A stretch of DNA of 64,000 bases from CAWAND01 sp963807065 (lineage in GTDB: Bacteria; Chloroflexota; Anaerolineae; Anaerolineales; E44-bin32), in assembly GCA_963807065.1 (NCBI GenBank), contig CAWDZQ010000003.1, forward strand, positions 496,001-560,000. The letters run 5' to 3'. Shown here one piece after another: positions 43,568 through 52,269 of the stretch. The position numbers were made by a program, and so were the translations under genes. A model generated the notes under the pieces. It was not told the origin of the DNA. It did not search any database and worked only from the letters and a program-made list of their open reading frames with translations. The number at the start of each line of letters is the position of its first letter. Position 1 is the first letter of the stretch.

Positions 43568-44288
43568 TTATTCAACTCGGGCTATCTGATGGGAAAGTCT
43601 GCCCGCGTTGGCGGTGCCCTGTTGAGCAAACACCGGCCGGGCAAGAATGAACAGGCGACCCCACACCGAACTGTCGCCCTGGCTGATGCAGGTCTGCAGA
43701 ACCAATGCGGACCGGCCCCCGTACACCTGATTGAACAAGCTCTGTGCGCTCAGGATGTCTCCAGCCGAATCCAAGTCCTGGAAAGCTGATGCGGCACTCC
43801 AAGGAGACAACGCCCGCACCCGGCGAATCTGCGAAACGGCAAAAACGCTCCGATCCCCAGCTTCTGTGAACACGACAATGCGATCCCCAATGGCCACGTT
43901 GGAAAACCCTTCCCCCGCCAGCGTGTTGTGAGCGATCAGTCCGATCGTGCCGTAGGATTGCGCTAGCCGGAAATGGCTCACCGCGTCTGTTTCCGATGTC
44001 ACAAAGCCCGGCTGACCCTCCGGCTGTTCCAAGAACTCGCAGCGCCAACTTACCCTTAACGAAGACACCGGCAATCCGGTTGGTTTCACTGCTCGGAAGC
44101 GACCGCCTGAAGTCTTCTAACTCAGGAACAACCGCCGGCGCAGGCGCGCTGACGGATGGGAAATATCCGTGCACAAGACCCGGCGGGCTGCCGGTCACGG
44201 GAATCTGGCCCAATGTTGCCGAAGTCGAAAGCAACGGGAGCAGCACGAAAGCAAGGCGACAATGCCACGCTACGGTCGATTTTCGCAA
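43568..44288 (-). CDS. Secreted sortase-like protein, frameshifted
   Basis: Reconstructed ~239 residues. The first frame has a signal peptide (LAFVLLPLLSTSATLG) then GQIPVTGSPPG and a linker up to GKLALRV. The second frame, read after one extra base near 44033-44035, continues LEQPEGQPGFVTSETDAV and contains IGLIAHNTLAGEGF (His), LVLQTCISQGDSSVWG (Cys) and RLFILARP (Arg), the sortase triad order. It lacks a C-terminal anchor. It may be a second sortase-fold protein acting with the neighbouring sortase, or a non-catalytic relative; the convergent orientation shows a separate promoter. Start codon TTG 44288 is the only candidate before an in-frame stop. Confidence 0.72.
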
Positions 44289-44353
44289 AGTACCCTTTCA
44301 AGATCAGCACACCCATACGATCCATCGCAGGCATGTGGTTAGGTTGCAGTTAG

Positions 44354-44359
44354 ATTATA
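44354..44359 (-). promoter_or_regulatory. -10 box upstream of the sortase-like gene
   Basis: A perfect TATAAT on the minus strand lies 65 bases before the start at 44288. No good -35 was found. Confidence 0.4.
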
Positions 44360-44525
44360 GATAGGGGATGGATATTGCGGAAGGGGAAAAGAGCGGTTGT
44401 TAGTTCTTTGTAAGCTGTGCGATGCGAGGCGAGCGGGCTAGTTTGCTACAATGGCACTCCATTCTGCGTGCGCTTTGATATGATCGAGCACGCCTGCGGC
44501 CTGTCACCTTTCTCTGGAGAACTTC

Positions 44526-45158
44526 ATGCTGCCATCGCCCCCCGGGCTGCGTGTGCTCATTGCGGATGATCATCGTGTCTGGACAGAGGGCTTGGCGCTC
44601 AGTCTCGAGCGGCACGGCCTGCAAACCGTCGGCATCATCCACAGTGGGGCCCAGGTGATGGATGCGTGTCTGGAACAACATCCCGACATTGTCTTACTTG
44701 ATATTCGGCTTCCCGACCGGGACGGAATCGACGTCCTGATGGACATCCGAGATCGACTACCCCAGACCACCGTGCTGATCTTGACGGCATCGTCAGATCC
44801 AACCCTGCCCCGGCGCGCCTTGGAACTGGGTGCAGCCGGTTTCATTAGCAAATCGGCCAGCTCCGAAGAGCTTGCCCGAGCGATACGTCATGCTTCGGGG
44901 AGTCATTCACCAGAAGCGCCAGATGTTCCGCCCACTCCGCCATCTCTCGAGCGCGCTTCAACGGTCGACCTCACACCTACCGAATTGCGGATCCTCAAGC
45001 TGCTCGCGCAAGGACTCGACAACCACACGATTGGCAGGCAGTTGACCATCAGCGAAAACACCGTGAAGACCCACGTCAGCAACCTTCTGGGGAAACTCCA
45101 ACTTCCCAACCGGACACTGGCTGCGGCCTGGGCGATCGAACACGGGTTTGCCTCCTGA
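44526..45158 (+). CDS. LuxR/NarL-type response regulator
   Basis: 210 residues. Receiver with RVLIADDHRVW, Asp in IVLLDIRLPDRDG, LILTAS switch and GFISKSAS Lys; a Pro/Ser linker; then the LuxR helix-turn-helix (DLTPTELRILKLLAQGLDNHTIGRQLTISENTVKTHVSNLLGKL). Binds DNA as a dimer on phosphorylation. It is followed 180 bases later by a second regulator of the same type, and both are divergent from the sortase-like gene. No kinase is adjacent. Confidence 0.93.
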   Translation: MLPSPPGLRVLIADDHRVWTEGLALSLERHGLQTVGIIHSGAQVMDACLEQHPDIVLLDIRLPDRDGIDVLMDIRDRLPQTTVLILTASSDPTLPRRALELGAAGFISKSASSEELARAIRHASGSHSPEAPDVPPTPPSLERASTVDLTPTELRILKLLAQGLDNHTIGRQLTISENTVKTHVSNLLGKLQLPNRTLAAAWAIEHGFAS

Positions 45159-45338
45159 CCGATGGGCGTGGCGACCCCATCGGGACGTCCGCGCTTGACC
45201 TCTTGGCAGCGACCGTCGTGGGGCATACAATGGCTACTTGTCGGCCGGCGCAGCCTCTTCAGGCGCCTGACTTGCCGCGGCAGCGGGCCGTCCAGTACGG
45301 GGACCCCGGTGGCCCTGCGGCCAACGCAAGAAGGAACC

Positions 45339-46044
45339 ATGCAATCGTCGGACATACGCATCGTTATTGCAGATGATCACCAAATCGTGCTTGAGGCCTT
45401 GGAGCTGAGCCTGTCCAAAGCCGGTTTTAACATTGTGGAGACGGCCATCAATCCTCGGCTGGCATTGGAGGCCTGCCTGCGTCATTCAGCCAATCTTTTC
45501 CTCACGGATCTGTTGATGGCAGACGAAAATGGGCTTGAGGCGGCGCGCAAAGTCCGCGCCAAGCTTCCGGACTGCAAAGTGATCGTACTTACCAGCAGCC
45601 GATCTCCATGGCATTTGGCACGAGCCAAACACGACGGAGTCGACGGTTACATATCCAAGAGCGCACCCATAGGGAGCTTGGTCCAGGCTATCTGTAAGAG
45701 TCGTGGCAGGGGAGCGGATTTTCGACGCAGACCTTGTTTCAGAAGCGACGAACGTACACAACCATCTTCAGACAGCCGGCGGCAAGGCCACTCTTCTGCC
45801 TGCAAACAATCCACTGACGGACCAGGAGGCCAGAGTGCTCAAGCTGATTTCGGCCGGCTTGAGCAATGTGGAGATCGCCGACCTCCTTGACCTTAGCCCG
45901 CACACCATCAAGGCTCATGTCCGCCACATCTTTCACAAGCTAGAGGTGTCAGATCGGACAACCGCCGCGATCTGGGCTCTCCAGACCGGTCTGGTCTCTA
46001 CAGAAGAGACATTCCCTTCGATTCCCCTGAGAGGTAGCCACTGA
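45339..46044 (+). CDS. LuxR/NarL-type response regulator, frameshifted
   Basis: Reconstructed ~234 residues. The first frame encodes the receiver: IRIVIADDHQIV, Asp in LFLTDLLMADENG, IVLTSS and GYISKSAPIGSLVQAICKS. One extra C at 45702 then shifts the frame; without it the sequence reads KSVAGERIFDADLVSE and continues into the LuxR domain (LTDQEARVLKLISAGLSNVEIADLLDLSPHTIKAHVRHIFHKLE). AAGGAA precedes the ATG at 45339. It is a tandem paralogue of the regulator before it. If the shift is real, only a receiver would be made. Confidence 0.82.
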
Positions 46045-46256
46045 CGACCGACGGCTCAATCCGCCATCGGTGTCGCGCACCCGCCTCCCCGCCCGACAGG
46101 CATGTCTAATCCCTTCCATGCGGATTGGATCGCTGCCCAGAAGCACCCCCAGCTTCAGCCTGCCCGCTGGTTGTGGAGGGGCTGCAATCCCATTCAGTCT
46201 GTTGGCGCAAATTCCCCAATTCCCGGCCGGCATCTCCGGTGTCTCCCAGATGGCCG

Positions 46257-46514
46257 TCAGTCGGCATAGACAAGGTGACGAGATCTGGCGATGGCGTCCT
46301 CGGCGATCTCCGACATCTTGGGATCCTCAATTCGAGGAAGAAGAGCCTCCAGCGCCTGGAGGAGGTGAGGCGCTGCCGCAATCAGGGCCGCATTGCCGTC
46401 CCCATTCTGGGCATTCCTGAAGACGAAGGCCACTTCGAGATTGTCACTCGCCACGATGGCTGTCCGCCCCGTCCCGCTCTTCCTTACTTTCCATGGTGCC
46501 GGCGAGAAGTTCAC
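46257..46514 (-). CDS. Phage-type small protein (APW...NAxLIAAAPxLLxALE family)
   Basis: 85 residues. The pattern SPAPWKVRKSGTGRTAIVASDNLEVAFVFR followed by GNAALIAAAPHLLQALEAL is a common motif in phage and prophage genomes, function unknown. The GTG start has AAGG eight bases upstream. No other phage gene is nearby, so it is a lone remnant or captured gene. Confidence 0.6.
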   Translation of the reverse strand: MNFSPAPWKVRKSGTGRTAIVASDNLEVAFVFRNAQNGDGNAALIAAAPHLLQALEALLPRIEDPKMSEIAEDAIARSRHLVYAD

Positions 46515-46635
46515 TATGCCAACCTTTCCGCATTCGTGACCCAGGGAGCTTGGTTTGCCAGATGGAGCTGGGACAGACCCTTTGTTGCCCCAGGCTGTCT
46601 TGGATCTTCAAGATCGGATAACGCCCCTGTAGTTT

Positions 46636-47118
46636 TCACGGCGAGTCATCGTCACTTGATGGAGGAGCTCCAGTTGTCCCGATGGCGACGGCATTGTGCA
46701 TGACCTTGCCCAGGAAGGACATGCTCTCCGGAGGCTCGGGCACGGGCCAAGGCACCTTCAGCAGTAATGCAGCAATCAAATAGAGCACAAATTCCCTGTC
46801 ATAGTCATCGTCTTCGTTCCGATACTGCTCCGGCTCTCTGCAAGCGACCATACCAGCCAAGGCCCAACAGCCGTCTCCGAACGGAACGAGCTTCACATCA
46901 AAGTCCAAAGCACCCCCCCAACTTCGATGGAAGTAGAGATGCTGATCTTCGTAGTAGATGAACCATCTCTCCCAGTCATCATCCGGCACGAATCCCCTGC
47001 TCAGCTGCTCGAAGTCCTCGGCGGTGAAGTAGTACTGCGGCAGTTCGATGAAGGTACATTTCTCTGGCATGGGCTTCAGGACGGACCAAGAGTCCCTTGT
47101 CGCAATCTCATCTCGCAT
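46636..47118 (-). CDS. Hypothetical protein, acidic, soluble
   Basis: 160 residues from the ATG at 47118, which has GAGGAGG eight bases upstream; the frame is open 38 codons further. It is rich in Trp, Tyr and acidic residues (DDDWERWFIYYEDQHLYFHRSWGG, EDDDYDREFVLYLIAALLLKV). The pattern of an aromatic, negatively charged single domain is similar to cytosolic immunity proteins, but no partner toxin is present. I do not recognise a family. The neighbours (a phage-type gene and tRNA-Arg) suggest acquired DNA near a tRNA. Confidence 0.55.
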   Translation of the reverse strand: MRDEIATRDSWSVLKPMPEKCTFIELPQYYFTAEDFEQLSRGFVPDDDWERWFIYYEDQHLYFHRSWGGALDFDVKLVPFGDGCWALAGMVACREPEQYRNEDDDYDREFVLYLIAALLLKVPWPVPEPPESMSFLGKVMHNAVAIGTTGAPPSSDDDSP

Positions 47119-47403
47119 GACATCAGCCTCCTCAGCTCGGAATGCCAACAGCAGCCCGACGACCCAAACTCGGAACGAAGTCCCCCGGGCTTGGGGACCT
47201 ACCCAACCATTCTTGACCCAGCCTCTCGCCAATGCAATCGTTCTTCGGAGCTATGAGAACGGAAATCATTACCTCAACAGGGTCTGATGTCCCGCCCTTC
47301 AACCACATCCGTAGGCACCTGAACAAAGACCCCTCCGCACGTCAGAGGTGCCTGTATGCCTTATGCGGCGGGCATTAGGGCTGTACCACCCGCCACACCC
47401 AAG

Positions 47404-47476
<73 letters not shown>

Positions 47477-47490
47477 AAACATTCACGGCG

Positions 47491-47519
47491 ATTATAGCCG
47501 AGCCAGTCGCCCCGCCCAA
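47491..47519 (-). promoter_or_regulatory. Promoter of tRNA-Arg
   Basis: TATAAT (47496-47491) and TTGGGC (47519-47514) with a 17-base spacer on the minus strand place the start point 7 bases before the tRNA. Confidence 0.65.
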
Positions 47520-47570
47520 GGGCAGGACGTGAACACCTGGGGCATCGTCCCGCTTCCGTTCGGCTCCATC

Positions 47571-47588
47571 TTGTGAAATTCCTCACAA
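47571..47588. repeat. Palindrome copy 4 (TTGTGA-N6-TCACAA)
   Basis: TTGTGAAATTCCTCACAA, both arms exact, lies upstream of the tRNA-Arg promoter and downstream of the terminator of the small TPR-like gene. Confidence 0.75.
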
Positions 47589-47639
47589 TAAGATTGCGGC
47601 AGCATGGGGTGCTCCAGTCGGGTCTCCTTGTCAAACAAA

Positions 47640-47661
47640 CCCCCGGCCTGACGGCCGGGGG
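47640..47661. terminator. Bidirectional terminator
   Basis: A 9-bp stem (cccccggcc/ggccggggg) with loop TGAC has TTTT after it on the plus strand and TTTGTTTG on the minus strand, where it ends the small TPR-like gene. Confidence 0.8.
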
Positions 47662-47695
47662 TTTTGGAGGAGAGAGACGTCGGTGAAATCTGAGA

Positions 47696-47920
47696 TTAGG
47701 AGAATGGATTCAGGGTCGCTACCTGGTTGACACACTTGGATTGGAAGACCTGGTCTTCCACGCATCGCGTGAGCCACAGCCACGCCGAAACATTGGTCGG
47801 TTCACGTTTCAATACCCAATTGAGAGCAGCCCGTCCGGTTTCAACATCGGCCTTCTGGATCGAACGGACGGCGAACTCGAGTGCTTGATCGGTGGTGGGC
47901 ATTGCGGCGGCCATGGCCAT
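47696..47920 (-). CDS. Small TPR-like protein
   Basis: 74 residues. ALEFAVRSIQKADVETGRAALNWVLKREPTNVSAWLWLTRCVED is one to two tetratricopeptide-like helices with the Anaerolineae-type ending QVFQSKCVNQVATLNP. GAGGAG lies upstream of the ATG and a strong terminator follows. It probably binds a partner protein; the length suggests a truncated or minimal TPR unit. Confidence 0.68.
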   Translation of the reverse strand: MAMAAAMPTTDQALEFAVRSIQKADVETGRAALNWVLKREPTNVSAWLWLTRCVEDQVFQSKCVNQVATLNPFS

Positions 47921-47992
47921 GATTGCTTCTCCTCTGATGATTTCCTACACTCATGTTAGCACTCCCTGGCCAGGCCGCGTTTTACAGCCGCC

Positions 47993-48187
47993 TTACAGGG
48001 ACTCGCCGGCGGAAAGGCGCGTGTAAGGTGGCGTTTTCCCTTCGTCAGGCCCCGCATCCTCCCGCAAGTTGCGCGACCGAAGGATTTGCGGAGGGTGCCA
48101 AAATCCGAAGGTGATGATGTCGGCGTCGAGGACCTCTCGCATCGCCCGGTACATGCGGTCATAGTGAAGAATTTCTTCGGTTTTCAT
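47993..48187 (-). CDS. Small hypothetical protein
   Basis: 64 residues from the ATG at 48187. The N-terminal half (MKTEEILHYDRMYRAMREVLDADIITFGFW) looks like protein-coding sequence, but no domain is recognised and the C-terminal part is hydrophilic without pattern. The ribosome site is weak. It may be a truncated gene. Confidence 0.35.
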   Translation of the reverse strand: MKTEEILHYDRMYRAMREVLDADIITFGFWHPPQILRSRNLREDAGPDEGKTPPYTRLSAGESL

Positions 48188-48310
48188 TGGGAACATGCTA
48201 CTCGGCTGGCGGCGGTGCGTCCATCGCCCGCGGGGGTGAAATCGCGCCAGGCTCTTGGACGGATCGGCCGGACGGCGCCCAAAGCGAGTTTGAGGCGGGG
48301 AACTGACGGG

Positions 48311-48748
48311 TCAGGTCTCGAGGAAGGGCCGTATGCCCTTATAGACCCGCTGGCCGGAGAGGGTGCGCAGGATCATGTCCGGGGAGCGTCCCAGACGTGC
48401 CCCCATCTCCTTGGATGACAGCGGCGTGTTGCCGTTGGCCATGAAGACGCGGAAGATGGCGTTGATGAGGCTCATCTGGGGGGTGAGGTAATCGGGCAGC
48501 TGAGAGCAATGGGTGATAAGGATGTTTTGGATGGCAGGAACCTGCGTCACCTCGGCCGTTTGTTGATCGACATGGTCCACCGTTGAAGAAGCATCCATGT
48601 CACGGTACAGTTCCTGGTGCTCCGGACACAGATGGCTGCGCATGTACACGTCGAGTTCGCGATCAGCCCGGTCCCACCACTGGTAGTCGATATGAAACTT
48701 GGTGTCGACCGTAGGGCGAATCAGGCGCCGGGCAAGTTCTCCGTCCAT
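48311..48748 (-). CDS. Hypothetical protein, winged-helix-like C-terminus
   Basis: 145 residues. The N-terminal part is polar (FHIDYQWWDRADRELDVYMRSHLCPEHQELY). The C-terminal ~65 residues (PDYLTPQMSLINAIFRVFMANGNTPLSSKEMGARLGRSPDMILRTL) have the spacing of a helix-turn-helix, with the turn near SSKEMGARLG, so it may bind DNA. It starts 5 bases after the stop of the upstream 528-residue gene, so the two are co-translated. No known family. Confidence 0.6.
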   Translation of the reverse strand: MDGELARRLIRPTVDTKFHIDYQWWDRADRELDVYMRSHLCPEHQELYRDMDASSTVDHVDQQTAEVTQVPAIQNILITHCSQLPDYLTPQMSLINAIFRVFMANGNTPLSSKEMGARLGRSPDMILRTLSGQRVYKGIRPFLET

Positions 48749-48753
48749 CCCGC

Positions 48754-50340
48754 TCAGCCTCCACCCTGAATCTGGTCTTCTAACCGCCAGTAGAGATCCC
48801 CGACGTGTTGGTAGTAGGGCCGAGTGGTCAGCTCGGCGAAGATGGGCGCCGGAGGCAGCCTGCGCAGGACGTTGACGCCCGAGTACAACGATTGTGCGTG
48901 GACCGCGCTCTGGGGATTAAGCTTGGCCAGCTCCCTGAACACGAACGACACCAGTTCCTCATCGTTCATCCGACGCTGTTTCCCCTGCAGCCAGGCTTCA
49001 TCCAGCGCCAGCGGATCCACCAGGCCGACCACCATCAGGTCGTCGTACGCCGCACCCACCGGCTGCTTGAGCATGGTGAAACCCACATGGCCATCGTTGA
49101 TGGATATCGTCCGTATCCAGTCGTTACGACGCCGCTTTTCGAGGGCTTCCACGATCACCTCGCCTACGGCTTCGCCCGGCCGGACGCTAATCAGTCCGCC
49201 GGCTGGGACTTCGTAACGACGGTACCACTCGTCGAGGCCAAAGACATAGCGTTCGGCGCGCACCACCCAGCCGGGAGACTTCTCACCGCTGTGGCCATCG
49301 ACCAGGATGAATCGAATGCGCGGCGCTTCGTAAGCGGTGGGAAACAGCGTCTGGAGCTGGCTCGACAACGGCAGCGTGCCGACCCTCCAGTGGGGAAACA
49401 AAATCGATAGGGTGACGCGTTCGACCGGCTGGTCCGGCGGATCGAGCGGGCTCAACTCATCGTCCAGCCGCCGCTCGAGATCCAACAGGTCTTCGGTCAA
49501 CTGTTGGCGATCGGTGCCGCGGCTGGTGTACTCCAGCCTCTGCGGAGGATAGAGCACTTCGGGTGGCTCAAGCCGGCGCAGGTACCACAACGTCTGCCCG
49601 GCGGGACCCACCTCATCGAAGCGTTCGTCTTCCTGCAGTGCATAATCGACGGAGAAAGTCGCCAGCAGGGGGTCGATCCCCTTGGGAAGCTCGATATGCT
49701 CAAGCAGTGCCGAAGTCGGTAATGGGCCGCCTCCCCCGACGTCGAGCACGGCTTCTGCCAGGTTGAGGTGACCGGGATGGATATCCGCCAGCAAGGCGCG
49801 CGGGAACCACCGGCCCGCGATCTGGACGATATCGTCGTTGGTGTCCAGCCGGGCGCAAAGCTTGTTTTCGAGCCTGACGCCGAAGTGGTCCAGTACGGCT
49901 TCGGAAGAGTCAAGACCGTCTTCGTCTTCCTCCGGATCCTCGGGTTGGTTCAGCACATGATCGGCCAATTCAGCCGCGAAGCTGCGTGATTGGCCCTCGA
50001 TATCCACATCGATGACTTTGAACTCACCAAGCTCCGCATTGTCCCCAGCCCGGACCTTCCGCACCACGCCGACGGCGTGGTCCAGGGCCGGAAAGGCGAG
50101 CTTGTCTCCCACCTTGAAGGAGTCGCAGGGAAGATATAGCCGGTCATCGGGAGCAGCAGCCCGGCGGGAACTTTCCTCAAGCTGCCCGAGATGGAGCTCG
50201 ATCAGAGGCTGCAACATCTCGCGTGGGGTAAGGGGACGCTCCCGATCCAGAAGCAGGTTGGTGATGAACCCAATATCACTGTCGGAAACCTGGAACTCGG
50301 TCCAGAATGCGTCGCGGGAGAGTGAGAGAGCTGAAACCAT
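48754..50340 (-). CDS. Large hypothetical protein, conserved-looking, unknown
   Basis: 528 residues, soluble, acidic, no signal peptide or membrane segment. Recognisable features are a VGDKLAFPALDHAVGVVRKV stretch (~80) resembling a small beta-barrel, NDDIVQIAGRWFPRALLADIHPGHLNLAEAVLDV (~175), and a C-terminal NDWIRTISINDGHVGF segment. A helical N-terminus may contain a second HTH-like unit (RPLTPREMLQPLIELHLG). I find no catalytic motif. A TATAAT box and hairpin-rich leader lie upstream. The pairing with the HTH-like gene suggests a regulatory complex. ATG 50340 is used; a TTG at 50355 is possible. Confidence 0.65.
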   Translation of the reverse strand: MVSALSLSRDAFWTEFQVSDSDIGFITNLLLDRERPLTPREMLQPLIELHLGQLEESSRRAAAPDDRLYLPCDSFKVGDKLAFPALDHAVGVVRKVRAGDNAELGEFKVIDVDIEGQSRSFAAELADHVLNQPEDPEEDEDGLDSSEAVLDHFGVRLENKLCARLDTNDDIVQIAGRWFPRALLADIHPGHLNLAEAVLDVGGGGPLPTSALLEHIELPKGIDPLLATFSVDYALQEDERFDEVGPAGQTLWYLRRLEPPEVLYPPQRLEYTSRGTDRQQLTEDLLDLERRLDDELSPLDPPDQPVERVTLSILFPHWRVGTLPLSSQLQTLFPTAYEAPRIRFILVDGHSGEKSPGWVVRAERYVFGLDEWYRRYEVPAGGLISVRPGEAVGEVIVEALEKRRRNDWIRTISINDGHVGFTMLKQPVGAAYDDLMVVGLVDPLALDEAWLQGKQRRMNDEELVSFVFRELAKLNPQSAVHAQSLYSGVNVLRRLPPAPIFAELTTRPYYQHVGDLYWRLEDQIQGGG

Positions 50341-50381
50341 GGGTCTTTTCGTCAATGTCGTCCCCGGGGGATTGCCCCGGC

Positions 50382-50387
50382 ATTATA
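50382..50387 (-). promoter_or_regulatory. -10 box of the two-gene hypothetical unit
   Basis: A perfect TATAAT on the minus strand lies 42 bases before the ATG at 50340. The leader contains a small GC hairpin (ccgggg/cccccgg). Confidence 0.4.
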
Positions 50388-50454
50388 CACCATCAGCTCT
50401 TTCCGTCTCTGGGCTTGCAGGTCGGTCTAAGCACCTGGTTCGGGATGGTCGCCA

Positions 50455-51852
50455 TCAGGGGTAAGTGTTCTTGACCCACTCCATGGGATCGACCGGCACG
50501 CCTCCAACCCGCACCTCCCAATGCAAATGGGGTCCCGTGACGCGGCCCGTACCCCCCACCTTTCCAATCTCCTGACCGGTCACCACTTCATCTCCGGTCT
50601 TGACCTCTATCTCGGATTGGTGGAAATAGAGCGTGAACACACCCCAGCCGTGATCGATAATGGTCGTGTTGCCCCGCACGGTCAGCGGGCCAGTGAACAT
50701 GACCTTGCCCGGCGCCGGGGCGATGATGGGCGTGCCGGTGCCGCCGTAGAAGTCCAACCCGGTATGGTAGAGGACATAGCCTGTTCCGTTGTAGTTGCGC
50801 CGGGTGCCAAACACCGATGGGAAGCTTTCGGTGTAGTAATCCGATGGGAACTGAAACGACCCGGACCAGAGCTTGTCGGGCGAAACCTGATCGACAATGC
50901 TGGCAACGAACGTGTCCTCCGGCACCGTGTTGGCCGGGTCGAGGGTTTCGGGCGGCACATTCAAGATCGGATCGAACCCGTAGTCGCCGGCGCGGATGCG
51001 GATGGGCTGGCTGTAGCTGTAGCTCGGTCCTTCGGCTGACGCCGGCCCGACGGTCAGCGTGAGATCGTAAAGTCCGGGATCGGTCAGCGCGCCCACCCCC
51101 TGCAGGGACACCTGTCCGCCCGGGGCCTCGGGCTCGAAGTGCAGGGGCCAGGGGCCGAGGCTGCCGCTGAGGTCCGCATCCGACGCCCCGGCAACTTGGA
51201 TCTCCTCCACCTGACCCTGGACAGCCGCCACCGGATTGGCGGTGACCGACGTGATCGGATTCGGCAAGGCGCTCGGCGGCTGCTCCCCGCCGGGCAGGCT
51301 GAGGACCGTACCTGGCGCAATCCATACCTGATACCCAAGTTGGTTGGTGGCGGTCACTGACCACGGATTGAGGTTGTCGCGGACGGCGAGCTCGAGCCTC
51401 GATTCGCCCGCGTTGACCAGGTGGGACTCAGCCTGCGGAAGGGCCGCCGGTCCGTCGTTTTCAGGCAGGATGAGCTCCTGACCCAGGTAGATGCTCTCTG
51501 GATTGACCACGCGGTTAAGGCGGATCATGGCGTCGGGACTCAGGCCGTACTGCCGGCTCATGCTGGCCAGGTTTTCCCCGTAGCTCACTGCGTGGGTGGA
51601 CAACACGCCCGATACGCCTTCGAACCCAGGGATAACCAGCTCGGCGCCGGGCTGAATCGATGAGGGGTCAGCGATTCCATTGAGTTGGGAAAGCGCGTCC
51701 ACGGTGGCGCCGAAGGTGCGGGCGATGCCGCTGAGGGTGTCTCCCGGCTGAACAATGTACGTGGGTCCCTGAGTCTGGGCCATGGCAGGCAGGGTGAACC
51801 AGGCCAGGCTCAGGGTCAGACTAAGACAAAAGGGGAGGATCCGACGCCGCAT
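50455..51852 (-). CDS. LysM-domain M23-family metallopeptidase
   Basis: About 465 residues, exported (RRRILPFCLSLTLSLAWFTL then MAQ). Two LysM repeats (TYIVQPGDTLSGIARTFGATVDALSQLN and SYGENLASMSRQYGLSPDAMIRLNRV) bind peptidoglycan. After a beta-rich middle, the LytM domain has HTGLDFYGGTGTPIIAP (H-x3-D zinc ligands), VIDHGWG-type IIDHGWGVFTLYFHQ and GPHLHWEVRVGG (HxH). All zinc ligands are present, so it should be an active murein endopeptidase. The ATG at 51852 with GGAG upstream is used. Its start overlaps the DUF192 gene by 32 bases. Confidence 0.92.
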   Translation of the reverse strand: MRRRILPFCLSLTLSLAWFTLPAMAQTQGPTYIVQPGDTLSGIARTFGATVDALSQLNGIADPSSIQPGAELVIPGFEGVSGVLSTHAVSYGENLASMSRQYGLSPDAMIRLNRVVNPESIYLGQELILPENDGPAALPQAESHLVNAGESRLELAVRDNLNPWSVTATNQLGYQVWIAPGTVLSLPGGEQPPSALPNPITSVTANPVAAVQGQVEEIQVAGASDADLSGSLGPWPLHFEPEAPGGQVSLQGVGALTDPGLYDLTLTVGPASAEGPSYSYSQPIRIRAGDYGFDPILNVPPETLDPANTVPEDTFVASIVDQVSPDKLWSGSFQFPSDYYTESFPSVFGTRRNYNGTGYVLYHTGLDFYGGTGTPIIAPAPGKVMFTGPLTVRGNTTIIDHGWGVFTLYFHQSEIEVKTGDEVVTGQEIGKVGGTGRVTGPHLHWEVRVGGVPVDPMEWVKNTYP

Positions 51853-52195
51853 CCACAAACTCCAGACGATCATTGATGGCGACGGATTCTAACATGCCCG
51901 GAGGGCCCTCCAGGGTGAACTTGGCAGCGACCTTGGGGGCGTAAAGCCGCCAGGGAAGCGCCAGGCGGGTGTCAACCACCCGGCCGTCGGCCGCCAACCA
52001 GGCGACACCGAGCGGCATGAAGACAAACCACATGTGAATGGCGGTGGCGGACCGAGATTGGCGGCTTTCGACCAACAGCAGCCCTTCACCGGTTGGAAGG
52101 TGGCGGCGAAAAGTCAGGCCACGCAGGCGGCAGGCGAAGGTATCGCACCACCGAGCTCGGATCACCTCGTCACCCGCGCGAGGCGTTGCGCACAC
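51821..52195 (-). CDS. DUF192 family protein
   Basis: 124 residues. The family signature is complete: CDTFACRLRGLTFRRHLPTGEGLLLV, IHMWFVFMPLGVAWLAADGRVVD, PWRLYAPKVAAKFTLEGPPG and INDRLEF. DUF192 proteins are small beta-barrels, often exported, with unknown function. It overlaps the LysM/M23 gene by 32 bases, so the two are tightly coupled, perhaps in envelope maintenance; that link is inference. Confidence 0.92.
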   Translation of the reverse strand: MCATPRAGDEVIRARWCDTFACRLRGLTFRRHLPTGEGLLLVESRQSRSATAIHMWFVFMPLGVAWLAADGRVVDTRLALPWRLYAPKVAAKFTLEGPPGMLESVAINDRLEFVDAASDPPLLS

Positions 52196-52225
52196 TGACC
52201 CATCGCATCATAACCCAACAAAAAA

Positions 52226-52243
52226 GGGCGACCGCTGTCGCCC
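52226..52243 (-). terminator. Intrinsic terminator of the receiver gene
   Basis: A 7-bp stem (gggcgac/gtcgccc) with a 4-base loop is followed by TTTTTTGTT on the minus strand, 26 bases past the receiver stop. Textbook rho-independent form. Confidence 0.9.
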
Positions 52244-52269
52244 CACCTCAATCACCGAAGATCCCCCTC

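Noticed and set aside
46257..47118. Prophage region
   Set aside because: Only one phage-type small gene is visible; no integrase, terminase or structural genes nearby.
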